This document shows positions 10,964 through 21,359 of a DNA stretch of 64,000 nucleotides, one piece after another. The notes under the pieces were generated by a model, which saw nothing but the letters and a program-made list of their open reading frames with translations, had not been told where the DNA came from and ran no database searches. The stretch's first letter is position 1. Each line of letters starts with the position of its first letter. The position numbers were made by a program, and so were the translations under genes. The stretch is from Meandrina meandrites (taxonomy: Eukaryota; Cnidaria; Anthozoa; Scleractinia; Meandrinidae): the NCBI GenBank assembly GCA_963693305.1, contig OY855908.1:9268516-9332515 (forward strand). Direction: 5' to 3'.

Positions 10964-11025
10964 GATTGCAACCGCAGACAGCTGTTTCGTCCTTATTGGG
11001 ACTCTTCAGTGCGGTGTAGCGAATC
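10964..11025 (-). ncRNA. Hammerhead ribozyme (type I-like, palindromic short stem III)
   Basis: Read on the minus strand: stem I 5' strand ACCGCA (11015-11010); core CUGAAGA (11009-11003, fits CUGANGA); stem II GUCC-CAAUAA-GGAC (11002-10989); GAAA (10988-10985); stem III ACAG/CUGU; then C17 at 10977, the expected cleavage position; then stem I 3' strand UGCGGU (10976-10971). An outer stem I extension pairs GAUU (11025-11022) with AAUC (10967-10964) across an internal loop. Stem III has no loop in cis, so cleavage would need a dimer. Small hammerheads of this kind are known from Penelope-like elements and retrozymes. No RT is adjacent, so the carrier is unknown. Confidence 0.85.
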
Positions 11026-11029
11026 TAAA

Positions 11030-11576
11030 TGACGCCAGCTCGGAGAGCCAACGCAAATACTGTATCAAGTTCCGTACTTTGAACTTACTTGTTCCCCGAA
11101 TCACGCGTTGCCGCATCACATGTTTCGGGGGGCAAGAAACTCAAAGTGTCACGGCGAGTCTCGCAAAGCAAAATAACTTAAGCCCAGGGGGGGAGGGGAT
11201 CGGGCTAACCACGGGAATTTGATTTGATTGTGATTTCTGTCCCCCGGCGGGTAGGGAAAAATGACATGGTCGCCATCTTGGCTTTCCACCATCTTGGAAA
11301 ATAGCCAGATGGCATTTGGATGAGCTTCTCGTGTTCAAGCAATGGGTGAAAGGTGAGTGATACATGTATTTTGTCGCTATAAATGCAAACATTGTCGTCT
11401 TTATCAAACGAACAAAATGCAGTTTTGCCTATCCTTATCTTATGCGACAGAGACCTGATATTTTCAAATGTTCTTTGTTCATTGTTTGCAGTCACGCGCT
11501 GTGACGTTGACAGACATTTCGAATTTGAAACCTTATCTGGTGTCAATACCACGAGCAGAGGTCGCACTTGGATTGT
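11030..11576. other. No gene recognised
   Basis: No supported gene. The text between the ribozyme and the CR1-like 3' end has several short frames on both strands with no recognisable domain. Confidence 0.4.
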
Positions 11577-12545
11577 AGATAGATAGATAATCTTTATTTT
11601 TACACGGTCAAATCATCAGCTAAAAATTATACAACAATAATCCTAATACTAATACTAAAATTCTAAAAAAAGCTGCTTTCCACGAATGCCGTGCCTTAAA
11701 GTACTTGTTTAAGTAAACCTTTAAATTGCCCAAAGGACTCTGCTTGTCTTACGTTGGAAGGAAGACTGTTCCATAAGATTGCGCCGCTATAGGTAAAGCT
11801 ATTTTTGTAATAGTGCGCGGTAATGGAACATTGAGTTTGTTCTCAGAGTCCCTTAGGTCGTACGCGGTTTCTCGTTTTTCAAATTTAGAAGATAAATAGT
11901 CTGGAGCCAACCCGTGCAGAGACTTGTAAACCATCGTGGCTCTTTGAATTTGCTGCTGGCGAGCCCCGTCTCGCTTAGGGTTGTAAATTTCGGATTTTGG
12001 TCTCGCTTAGGGTGTTCTGGGCAAAATGTCATTATTTTTAGCCGTCAAGGTCTCGTTTAGGTGCACGTGAAGAAATAACAAAAAAGAAAGAATTTTGATT
12101 CGTTATACTTACTCTTTTAGTCTGCATAACGTTCGGCCACACCCAGATTGGTCTCTTTTAGGGGTTAAATTCAAAATTTCCGACGAGCATCCCCGTCCCT
12201 TCCATATGGGAGTCCCCCCCCCCCCCCCCCCCCCCACCCCACACGGGTGACGAGCTAGATTTTTCCATCCTAGAATGTTGAATAAATCATCAGCATGCGC
12301 GTCATAACTTGAGAAGGTCAAAATACGGGCTGCTATATTTTGTAGCTTGTTTTGCAAAGTAATCCCACAGTTTCCCCGAACAGTATTACAGTAGTCGGAA
12401 TGCGGTTGTATTAGAGCTCTATATATTAGATGTAGACTTTCACAAAGTCCTTCGACAAGTTGCTTGAGGCACAAGGTGCCTTACTCGTTTTAAGGCCCCA
12501 ATATCAGAAGCAATTTTCTTTGTTAATTCTTTGTTGACTCGCGTT
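11577..12545 (-). pseudogene. 3' part of a CR1/L2-like non-LTR retrotransposon, interrupted
   Basis: Minus-strand remnant of the C-terminal end of a reverse transcriptase polyprotein. In order: a segment ending in LKRVRHLVPQA (12540-12475), a frameshift, then LHLIYRALIQPHSDYCNTV and LQNIAARILTF, an insertion (about 11961-12245), then MVYKSLHGLAPDYLSSKFEKRE. The thumb/C-terminal signatures (PHxDYC, VYKSLHGLAPDYL) are typical of CR1/L2/Rex-type elements. The 3' end has AATAAAGATT and a short TAGA repeat at 11577-11590, as expected for that clade. The RT catalytic part is absent (5' truncated) and the frame is broken. Confidence 0.85.
11961..12245. mobile_element. Insertion rich in GGTCTCGCTTAGGG words, with poly-C tract
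   Basis: Interrupts the CR1-like frame. CGAGC lies at both edges and may be the target duplication. The body has four diverged GTCTCGCTTAGGG/GTCTCTTTTAGGGG words and ends beside a 22-base C run (12214-12235). Unassigned repeat. Confidence 0.6.
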
Positions 12546-12892
12546 GGCTGTACATTCTGTTCTCTGTGGCATTATACTGTACTGACGAGGACTAAAGAGT
12601 TCGAAGAAGCTGTCTACAGTTACGCATTCTTGACTCTCGGATCGGTCTCTATCGTGTGTCTGCCGTATTAAGTTTTCTACGCAGTTCGATCAGCCTTGCA
12701 GTTTCACGTTTCGTCTTTATCGGCTCATCATGTCAGTTATGTCAGTTACCTGTCTTTGAAGCTTTAAAACAAATAGTGTTTTTTCTTTTGGGTTTTCAAG
12801 GAAATACTCGCACAGAACCCACTCATTCATTAAAAATGTCGGCTTCCTACTTAGCATGATTTCACTAAATTTGAAGGCGATTTGACCACCTT

Positions 12893-12990
12893 CACTTGCT
12901 CCAGGGTGGGGGTTTTGACCAATTATTTTGTGCCAGGGGTGAAGAATTTGCTTTTTTTAAGAAAATGTCAAAATCTCCACCCCATGCACC
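12893..12990. repeat. Hairpin, CAGGGTGGGGGTTTTGAC
   Basis: The left arm CCAGGGTGGGGGTTTTGAC is matched in inverse by GTCAAAATCTCCACCCCATGC. Small fold-back repeat just before duplication block E. Confidence 0.6.
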
Positions 12991-13025
12991 CCTTCGGGCC
13001 TAATATTGATAGATGCATAAGCCCT

Positions 13026-13095
13026 TATAAAAATAGCAGCTGCAGCGGGCGCCAGACTGAGTACTCCAGATATTACGGCTAAAACTTCCTCTCAG
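13026..13095 (+). repeat. Segmental duplication block E, copy 1
   Basis: AAAATAGCAGCTGCAGCGGG and the following GACTGAGTACTCCAGATATT match 55827-55890. Copy 2 has an open frame here starting ATGGCGGAC at 55769; this copy has stops before the shared part. Confidence 0.75.
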
Positions 13096-13118
13096 TCATA
13101 AGATTGATTGTTTGGCTA

Positions 13119-13200
13119 ATACAGTGCAACCCCGTTAATACGGACACCAAGGGAACAGGCCAAATTGTCCGTATTAAGCGGGGTCTCAGAAAAAAAGTCA
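13119..13200 (+). mobile_element. Solo terminal sequence of a pogo/Tigger-like DNA transposon
   Basis: ACAGTGCAACCCCGTTAATA followed by CGGACACC and, 20 bp on, GTCCGTATTAAGCGGGGTC is the style of Tc1/mariner-pogo ends (CAGTxxAACCxCGTTAATACG). The opposite terminus was not found. Confidence 0.45.
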
Positions 13201-14469
13201 CGGATACATGTTTTCTCGACGCGATGACGAAGGCAAACGCTTTTACGGCAACAACACGTTGTTTAATTGTACTGTAAGTGTAACAGATGAAAACTGTGAA
13301 CTCTCTGACTAAAATTAATAGTTTTTACGAAAACCTTACGATCTAGTCATACACTCGAACTAAACTTTAATAAACTCAACAGTGGAATTATTTGACACTG
13401 TCGAACTTTAACGCATTTCAACAGCAACAGAACGTTTTCTATAAAGTTTCCTTTGTAACTGAAACTCGTAACCGTTCTTAAACAGTCTTTAAACTCTACC
13501 AACCCATTTGAAAAAGTCGATAACTCTACTTTGCACGGAAGCTTTTAGCTTGCGACACAAGCGATAGCTGCAGCAAAACGCAAAAAAAGTGAAAGGACAA
13601 AACACCAAAAGTCACGCTATTAAGCTTCTCTTTATAATAAAATGGTTTTAACTCTTCGAATTCTGTCATTATTTGACCAGGGTCCAATGTCTTCAAGTTA
13701 GCAAATAATCGTGACAGGTCTTTATTCGTGTTGTTTTTGTTTGTTTGGCAGCGTTTAAGCAAGTTAATAACACCAGACCTGATGGAGAAACAGGCCAATG
13801 AGCAAGTGAAGCTCAGTGACTTACAGGAAAAGATTAATCTAAAACCTCAATTCATTAGTACCTTGTAAACTGCTTTTTGAGGTCATTTCTTTTGCACAAG
13901 CTGTAAACTTCAAAGTATGAATCTTCAATGCGGCTGATCATTTACCAATAAATTTACTTCTAATATATGAAATAAAAAAAAAAAACAGATGTAAGTTTGA
14001 CTTCACGTATGTATGTGATCATTGGCTACCGAAAGTGAGGCCCGCTAAAAAACGCATGTTTGCGATTAAAATATTTCCGCAAACAGATGCATTTTGATTC
14101 AGTACTTTTTTCTGCTTCAATTTCTCAACTTGGGTTCAATGTCTCGAAGTTTATTTCGATGCGCAAAGGCCGCCATCGACTCAATTATATTTAAAAGCGC
14201 AGTAACTTAAAATCAGCACAACGTGCCATTTATGTCCGGGATTGAACAATGGTCTATTGTTTGAATAAGTACTTCATATATACCCGGATAAATGGCCATT
14301 TCCACATAACTTCGTATTTGACAGAGTTATGTGTGTTTTGGTGTCATTTATCAGTAAAGACACTTTGTGATGCCTACCATAAAGAGCGTGCACCTCATTA
14401 GCGTTCAATCCTGGACAAATCCGAAACGTGCTCCAAAATCATAAGAAGGGTTGATACAACTGTCAAAGT
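13201..14469. other. No gene recognised
   Basis: AT-rich DNA with scattered short frames and no domain or element boundary that I can support. Confidence 0.4.
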
Positions 14470-14705
14470 CCAGGCATAAGTAATCGATGATCAATGACAT
14501 CAATTGGTAATCAATGAGTAATCGATGGGTAATCAGTTGATTAGTAATTGATTATTGGCGATGATCAATGAGTAATCGATGACTAATCGAAGCCCAAAAA
14601 TTTTGTGGCCTATCGATTACTCATCGATTACTCATTGATGTAATTGATTACCTATTGACGTTATTGATTACTCATCGATGACCCATCGAATACTCATCGA
14701 CTATT
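14470..14705. repeat. AATCGATGA minisatellite block, left member of an inverted pair
   Basis: Irregular repeats of AATCGATGA/AATCAATGA that switch to the complementary TCATCGATT form half way, so the block itself folds back. Its left half (CCAGGCATAAGTAATCGATG onward) matches the reverse complement of 16155-16308. Confidence 0.8.
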
Positions 14706-14933
14706 AAACTGCGCACAAAAGACACATTTCTGCCTTTCTAGTACCTTTTTTTTCGTTGGTGATGTTTTTTATATGCGTAACACGTATTTTTCTTTACAAC
14801 TGGCGTTCCTGTTGACGAAATTACGCGTTCACAAAAGGTCAAATAACCTTTAAGAATCTCGAGACGTGAGTGAAGTAAAGTGATGACAGGCCAAACGCGA
14901 CTCATAAGCTCGTGGCGTGACAAGTGACCTCTA

Positions 14934-15547
14934 ATTATTGTGACCTATAGTTTTGCTCTTACGAGTATATCTCTTATATGAGATAAGTGGGGGTTCTTTA
15001 AATATTTCTCTAAGCAATGGTTGGTTCTGAATTAAATGCCATTTGCTCATTAAGATGTTTTTGAGGTTAGGTAACGCCGGGTGGTACGTTGTTACAAAGG
15101 CAGAATTTTCTTTCGCACTTTCTCTTTTTGTTGTAAAGCCGACTTCCGTTTAGTGAATTTGACCTCAGAGGTTATTTTCTCAATGAGATTGTGGGGGTAG
15201 TCTCTAGCTCGAAGGCGTGTTTTAAAATTGGTTATATTTTCATCGAATAATTTTTCTGAGGAGTTAGTTCTTAGAAGTCTCAGGGCTTCACCTTTTATGA
15301 GACCTTTTCTGACCCCTGCTGGGTGGCATGAAGAAAAGTGTGTGTAGTGGAAAGTCTCTGTAGGTTTAAAGTGAGTGCGGATGTCTAGGATTCGTTGGTT
15401 GTGGAATCTCTTGCCTTTGTAGACGATTGTGTCCAGAACGTTTACTTCTTTGTTTGAGATTTCAGCCGTAAATTTAATTGTAAGGTGGTGTCTGTTTGCA
15501 AGGATAATAAAGTCTTCTATCTTTTTCTGTCTTCTATCTTCTATCAT
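14934..15547 (-). pseudogene. Penelope-like element reverse transcriptase, C-terminal fragment
   Basis: Minus strand. The first 151 codons start MIEDRRQKKIEDFI and run through VNVLDTIVYKGKRF, LDIRTHFKPTETFHYTHFSS, CHPAGVRKGLIKGEALRLLR and RDYPHNLIEKI, which is the usual C-terminal RT and thumb region of Penelope-like elements. A frameshift near 15090 moves the continuation (VTTYHPALPNLKNILMSKW, then IFKEPPLISYKR) into another frame, ending at a stop near 14934. The N-terminal RT core and the GIY-YIG endonuclease are missing. It lies between the inverted minisatellite blocks, beside a homeobox exon on the other strand. Confidence 0.85.
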
Positions 15548-15757
15548 GAATCACTTATCTGACGTATGAATACGTGTAAAATAAATTCGCGAGACCTATT
15601 TCCGGACTTTCCGTTGCTTGCACAATCCATATGCCCGACTGTCATTATTCGATTACGTCGCTCTTTATGACGTTTTCCTTATTCTTCGCTTTGCATATAA
15701 ATAAATGAATACATGTTTAACTAAATTTAACTAGTTTTATTTTGTTTTTGCTTACAG

Positions 15758-15962
15758 GGAAAAGGAAAAGGGCAGGTTCATCAACTACAAATACAAGAAC
15801 GAAATTTTCGCATTTGCAGAAAATGGCCCTTGAGGCCCTCTTCAAAGAAAGTCGTTACCCATCACAACTAACGGGGCAACCGTCAAGGTCTGGTTCAACA
15901 ATAAAAGGCAGCGAGATGCCGGTGAACAAAATTCAAATGTAAATAGGTCATCTGACTCTTAA
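15758..15962 (+). pseudogene. Homeobox terminal exon, damaged
   Basis: An acceptor (TTTTTGCTTACAG, to 15757) is followed by basic residues and RTKFSHLQKMALEALFKESR-YPS, a clear homeodomain helix 1. A shifted frame after about 15885 gives VKVWFNNKRQRDAG, the recognition helix, then a stop at 15960-15962 and an AATAAA poly(A) signal at 15985-15990. About ten residues of helix 2 and one base are missing between the halves, so the domain is broken. The class is uncertain; WFNNKRQR is atypical against the common WFQNRRxK. Upstream exons were not found, and it may be a stranded copy. Confidence 0.72.
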
Positions 15963-15984
15963 TACGTTCTTGTAAGCTTCATTA

Positions 15985-15990
15985 AATAAA
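15985..15990 (+). terminator. Poly(A) signal AATAAA after homeobox exon
   Basis: AATAAA 23 bp after the stop codon of the shifted homeobox frame. Confidence 0.5.
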
Positions 15991-16069
15991 CCTGGGCACA
16001 TATGTTTACATTTTATAAGTTGTTTTTATTTCGTTCTTATTCACCAAATACGGCTTTCAGCCACGGAAA

Positions 16070-16400
16070 GATATCGATGAGTAATGAATGAAATCAATGA
16101 CTAATCAATGCAATCGATGACTAATCGATGTAATCGATGACTAATCGATGCAATCGACCAAATATTGTGTCGCCTATCGATTAGTCATCGATTACTCATT
16201 GATCATCGGCAATAATCAATGACTAATCAACTGATTACCCATCGATTACCTATTGATTACTCATTGATTTCATTGATGTCATTGATGTCATCGATTGGTT
16301 ATGCCTGGCAAAGTTAATCATCAAAGTGTTTGATTCTAATTTCGCAAGGGTAATACAACGAAAGCGATTGGTTAAGGAGGATCACCAGCACAGTTGGGAA
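16070..16400. repeat. AATCGATGA minisatellite block, right member, with terminal module
   Basis: Self-complementary AATCGATGA-type array whose right half is the inverse of 14483-14605. It is followed by a module (GTTATGCCTGGCAAAGTTAA through GGTTAAGGAGGATCACCAG) that recurs inverted at 22146-22255. The pair probably forms the ends of a larger element enclosing the Penelope and homeobox fragments. Confidence 0.75.
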
Positions 16401-16751
16401 ACAGATTAGGGGCATGTTAATGTCAACTTAAAGTCGATAAGACGAATTAGCCGTGGTAGAAGCAAACTGAAAAGCCTAACATTTCGAACATTAGCCCTCC
16501 ATCGAAGCGATAAGTAAGGTAGAATTTTATAAAATAAGTGTTAGATTTCATCACTTTAATGGTTTGGTTTAGATAATGATACTAAAGCAATGAGTGTTTC
16601 TCTTTAACAGCGTTGGTCCATTTATCTTTAACTAACGCTGCCTTTGTCTACGATTCTATGCTAAGCCGAGAATTAATTTTGAGACCTTTCAATACAGTGT
16701 AATTATATAGAAATACCGTGCATAGATATTGGAATACTTTAATAAATTACT

Positions 16752-16770
16752 GTTGTTGTTGTTGTTGTTA
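16752..16770 (+). repeat. (TTG)n microsatellite
   Basis: Six TTG units followed by TTATTATAA. Confidence 0.9.
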
Positions 16771-16984
16771 TTATAACCATATTCGAAGATTTCTCTGTCT
16801 TCCTTCTTGTAATGAGGAAGTTAGGTCTCTCCAGCGGACGTAGACTTATGGCGGATAGTGGATGCAATCGTGGCATTAACTGCTTGGCCAGTTGAATAGG
16901 AGACTGGCGGTTACTGCTACGCGCTATCATAGCAACGTTCACACGATGTTCGGTCACAAAATGGATTGAGAACTCAATTAATTT

Positions 16985-18160
16985 CTTTTATTGTATCTCT
17001 AAGACAGTACGCGCGCTGTGATTGGTCAATTTTACGGGCCGTATTCTACAGTACGGCCCGCGAAATTTGAGAGTTCTCCAGATGCGATAAGTTTTGTTTA
17101 TCAAAATCTCTTACAACTTAAATTTTGAAAGCTACTTTGAAAACATTTGCATTCGGGCAAAACATTTTGAGAAAAAAAGCGAAAAGAACAGGGTCTTACA
17201 AAATTCAAACTAGATTTTTCAGATCTTTTAGAAACTGAAAGCGTCCCCGACCCCGAGCATCACACAAGTCAGAAACTTGACAATTTTCTCTCTGCCGAAA
17301 GGTAGAGAAGTCGAATTCTGAATGAAAAAGATTTAAAGAGTTTTGTCGAGAGTTTGTCGAATACAGCCGCCTCTCATCGCTCCCGGAATGAGAGGCGGCT
17401 GTATTCGCAGGCTAGTCGAGAGTAAACGAACAAAACATTCAAAACAACGTACCTGCTGCTGTTGTTGACGATCTCTTCGGCAAATTTTTAACGACGTCCG
17501 CTTAATATTTTGAAAACGGCCGGATAGTTCGAGTTCACCCCAGACAAAAGTTCGATAGTGTACTCATTTTCCAACAAGAATTCTGCACCAAACACCTCTC
17601 AGGACGACACAACAAAGTGCTTAAAAGTAGACGGAGGTCTCTGAGGTTTTTACCGGTTGTTTATGTTTTCGACGAAATCATTGTTTGTTGCTTGCGGTCA
17701 CCGCTTTCTTCTCAGTAGAGTTGTTCTTCTCTGTTTATCGAACTTCACATCACTTCAGGAGTTATTTCAAAGTAATCTTGAACTGTATCCAGTTTTCCAC
17801 AGAAAGAAGCTGTACGGATTAATCGTAAAATTAAAACGTTTGAAGTTTGGATTCACGTCTCTGCGAGCCAACTGCAAACTGTTTTCGTAAGCCAATAAAT
17901 TTCGCTTTCTTCTTGCATTTGACGCGCGCGTCATTCAAATGTAGCCGCGATTGACTTGAAATGGTTTCTTTTCTCCAGAATGAGAGATATAATAAATATC
18001 TTATTAACCTCGTTTTCTCGGTCCGTACTGTAAAATACGGATCCTCGTTTTTTCCCATCGATTTATGGCCCGCGCGCTTCGCGCTTGGGCCATAAATCGA
18101 CGGGAAAAAACTCGGTCCGTATTTTACAGTACGGACCTCGAACTCGATTAATAAGAGGTA
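16985..18160. mobile_element. Repeat region with TACAGTACGGxCCG palindromes at both ends
   Basis: The left end has CGGGCCGTATTCTACAGTACGGCCCG (fold-back, 17033-17060). The right end is a ~120-bp hairpin at 18014-18137, where CTCGGTCCGTACTGTAAAAT pairs with ATTTTACAGTACGGACC across a TTTATGGCCC/GGGCCATAAA inner stem. The shared motif at both ends suggests one element of about 1.2 kb. No coding frame was recognised. A 61-bp insertion is nested at 17354-17414. Confidence 0.6.
17345..17423. mobile_element. 61-bp palindromic insertion with 9-bp target duplication
   Basis: GTCGAGAGT borders both sides (17345-17353 and 17415-17423). Inside, CGAATACAGCCGCCTCTCA (17358-17376) pairs perfectly with 17389-17407, and the right end is GCAGGCTA, as in the insertion at 10778-10847. 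The left terminus lacks part of the matching TAGCCTGC. Confidence 0.82.
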
Positions 18161-18254
18161 TGTAATCGCACGTCCTGGACGTTTTTTCCCCGAACTTAGG
18201 CAGACAAAGTAGGGCGAATTAAAATCTTCCTTATCCTATAAAGGTGGGCATTTT

Positions 18255-20975
18255 ATAGCGGAGCTCCAGCGCGCAAAGCGCGCCAGCGGAGCACCATGGG
18301 TAAGAAAATTTGGTAAACCATCAAGCCCAGAAAATTTGGTAATCACGTGACCGTACGAGCGTCCGTCCGTCCGTACAGACTCTGGGGGAGGGGGAGGGGA
18401 GTCACAGGACAATTACCGCCTTGGTTACTGTTAAATCTTTGATATTGAACTTCCATGTCATGGTCAATTGACAGCTGTCAAAACAAGGTATCCGCTGACC
18501 AGTATCATATAACCATATCGCGGGCTCAGGCGTAGAGCTAATCGAGGTGAGGTCTTTTTTGGAAGTTGACCGCTGACCAGGTAATGGTTTTCCAGTTGAT
18601 CGCGGGCTCAAGTACTCAGTTTTTTACTTAGCCTGATAATTTTATCATCGCGTAAATTCAGATTTAAATAAAGGGCAAGGTAAATAACCGACAAGCTCTG
18701 ATTTTAGGCTTGGCTAAATCTATTTTAGAAATAATTAGTTTAGTTTTTTCGCATGTTAAATGAATGATCTGGACATTTCATTTCAACTTAAACGAAGCAA
18801 TTGTACGAAAAGGCGGCAAATCTTTGGTACGCTGTTCACCTTTAAAGCTGAATGAAAGACACGAAGAAAGCTGCTGGCAAACATCGATTTTCGTGAATAT
18901 TTCTCGCTTTATTTACTCATCTACATCATGGAAACTTATGCCAAATGATTTAGGACAACCTCTTACAGTCAAACGCGCTGAACCGTAGCCACCCGACTAA
19001 GTTTTTGACATCTTTTTGACAAGTTTTTGATTAGTTTGATGGCTTCCGGTTGCACAACGATTTATACGAACGATCTATGAAACGTTCAGTTTCAACTGGT
19101 TTTACAAACGCAGAAAACATTTCCTGTGCGAAAAGTTAAGTTTGACCAAATTTTTGTCGGCGTAAAATTTATTTATCGCCAGTTGAACTTGGCATAATCG
19201 CTCGTGCGAAGCGTTGCTTGAAACCCTTTCAAACTCTGACGTTTGAAGACGAATCATGTAACGGTTGATACCCCGCCTTCCATTTTTCAAGGCATCTGAT
19301 TGGCAGTTTAAGGCAACCGGAAGCCGTAAAACTCATCAAACTAATCAAAAACTTGTCAAAAAGATGTCAAAAACTTTGTTGGGTGGCTACGGTTGAATGC
19401 GTTTGACTGTAACGGGAAGATCCGAAATAATAACCGATTTGAACATGATATACTGGATGACAAGTCAAAAAGAGCGCGATGTGCAGGGTTCGACCTACGG
19501 CTGAGCAAGGCTGAATATCACTGAATTGAGCTCAAACAAAAGTGAATTCAGAGCCGATCAAGTTCATTGAAGTAAAGGATAAAAGACTGTTAAAGGCTAT
19601 ACCGGTGGAAAGAGAGAAATTTATGTTCGGTGATAATTCATATAATGTATATGTCGGTTGTGTTGGACTGAAGCTTGCAACGAATTTGCCGTGTTCGTCT
19701 CCGATATTATTGGGCTGGTTTGAAAGCTTATCCCTGCAGAATTTATAAGCTGTCTTCAATAATGAGGTAACAAACGTAAATGTATGCACTAAGCATAAGC
19801 CTAATTTTATATTGAGAGAATTATACTTCATTTATGAATGAATTTGAAGTTGTGTCGGTTTTCAGATCTTCAGGATCTTCACGTAAATATTTATCAAGTC
19901 TGTTCATGTTTGTACATTTTACACATTTGTTTAGTAAATATTTTGTTTAGACTAATTATTTTCAGTTTTAGTTATTGCAGTTAACTGTGATGTTCATTAT
20001 TGGATTTTGAAAACAAATTATTTAGCTTCACGGATCAAAATCGCGATTTCGGCTCGCTTGCATTTGTTTTGTTTCTCTTTAATATCACTGCTTGTTAGTG
20101 AGTGTGTTGAATTTGCCGGTTTCGTTGCGAGTTACCTGCGCTAGGCTGAGTGGGTTCAGACTTAACCTACCGCATATTTACTTACCAGAAATGAAGAAAA
20201 TTCATTCAGTTCTCTACATAAAATTTTCTTAGGTATTTAGCAACGCGTACGATAAAACAGAATAAGTAAATCATGCAACCAAACCGCAACGAAAAGAAGA
20301 CGGTTCAAAACAGTCAAAACATCATTGTAAGCTTATTCTAAGTTAGCGTGCACCACTTTCCAAATCACAAACTGCCACAATTCTTACACAAACACTGCCT
20401 TAAAATGACCTACATAACCGGCACCATCAATTTGCAGTGTTTGTTTGCCGCCGTGATTTTTTCAGTTTGCCGTGGCGTGAGTTCATTTAGTTTACTGTGT
20501 TTAGCAGCGAGTTCACTTTATTTTTCTGTACGTACTTTGTTTTTGCCTTGAGTTGATTTTCTTGCCCTAACAGTTTTGTAGTAATCAAAACAAGGTCAAG
20601 GTTCTTTTTACCTTGAATAACTCATAGAGATCTTAGAGGTGTATTACGAATTAGTGTACAGTAAACGTTGTAAAAAGTTTTACTAAGATTTGTTTTGCGC
20701 CTACGTGCGTACGTGAGAAACCCAATAAAGTGCACTCGTCAATTTCAATTTTAGAACCTGTCACTAAAGGCAGGAAAATTCAGACGGGTTAATCACGAAA
20801 TATATTGACGTCGCTTTCGTCAACAAAATCATGAGAGGTTTTTTGTACCTACATGGGCCACCGTATAAGCCTAGAAATATAGTGTGGTTTCTTATTTGGT
20901 AACATTGTAATTTACTCGAGCAAAAAAAAAAAAGATTAATGGGAGCTCCGCTTTTAGGCTTGCCTAAATCTATAT
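18255..20975 (+). mobile_element. Composite repeat A, inverted partner at 32970-35520
   Basis: The left edge has GCGGAGCTCC, a GAAAATTTGG motif and a CCGTCCGTCCGT stretch (18361-18376); the right edge is GGGAGCTCCGCTTTTAGGCTTGCCTAAATCTATA. The partner in the opposite orientation has the same edges and interior blocks: the region around 19640-19830 matches 34380-34560 inverted, and 20150-20740 matches 33190-33690 inverted. Short minus frames in both share GLCLVHTFTFVTS, but stops and indels make coding doubtful. Unassigned element of about 2.6 kb. Confidence 0.65.
18966..19409. mobile_element. Tc1/mariner-type MITE, TA target duplication
   Basis: The ends are CAGTCAAACGC and GCGTTTGACTG with TA on each side (18964-18965, 19410-19411). 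The inverted repeats extend about 85 bp, through GTAGCCACCC, TTTTTGACATCTTTTTGACA and GCTTCCGGTTGC. A CAGT start with TA duplication is typical of Tc1/mariner. There is no transposase; it is nested in repeat A and absent from repeat B. Confidence 0.88.
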
Positions 20976-21129
20976 ATTATATATTTTATATATATGTGCG
21001 TTACTTGTCTGCTCGAGTTCGAGTTTGGTTCGATATTGCAAGTATAAGTTATCACATGGACACCAGTGAAAATATAACACCTGTCATTAAAATCTTCCAG
21101 GAAACGTGCGATTACTTGGTTAAAGCACA

Positions 21130-21350
21130 TCTGCATAAAGTGAAGTCTACGTTAGAGCTTAGTACCCATCAGGCCGAAGCTTATCCCGGTTTCCGTAGCA
21201 TGGAGCGATTACTGAGGACACCTTGGTGAAGAGGCACCGTGAGAGTAATGTCTTGCCCAAGAACACAACATAATGACCACGGCCAGGGCTTGAACCAGAC
21301 CGCTTAATTTGGAGCTCGGCCCACTAACCAATAGATGACCACTCCTCCCT
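21130..21350 (-). mobile_element. tRNA-derived SINE (minus strand)
   Basis: Minus strand: a TGGTTAGTGGGCCGAGC-type A-box region, a B box GGTTCAAGCCC (complement at 21287-21297), then CTGGCCGTGGTCATTATGTT and GTTCTTGGGCAAGACATTAC, the tail block also seen at 26870-27000 and 30935-30990. A SINE family with at least three members here. Confidence 0.75.
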
Positions 21351-21359
21351 GAATAGCGA

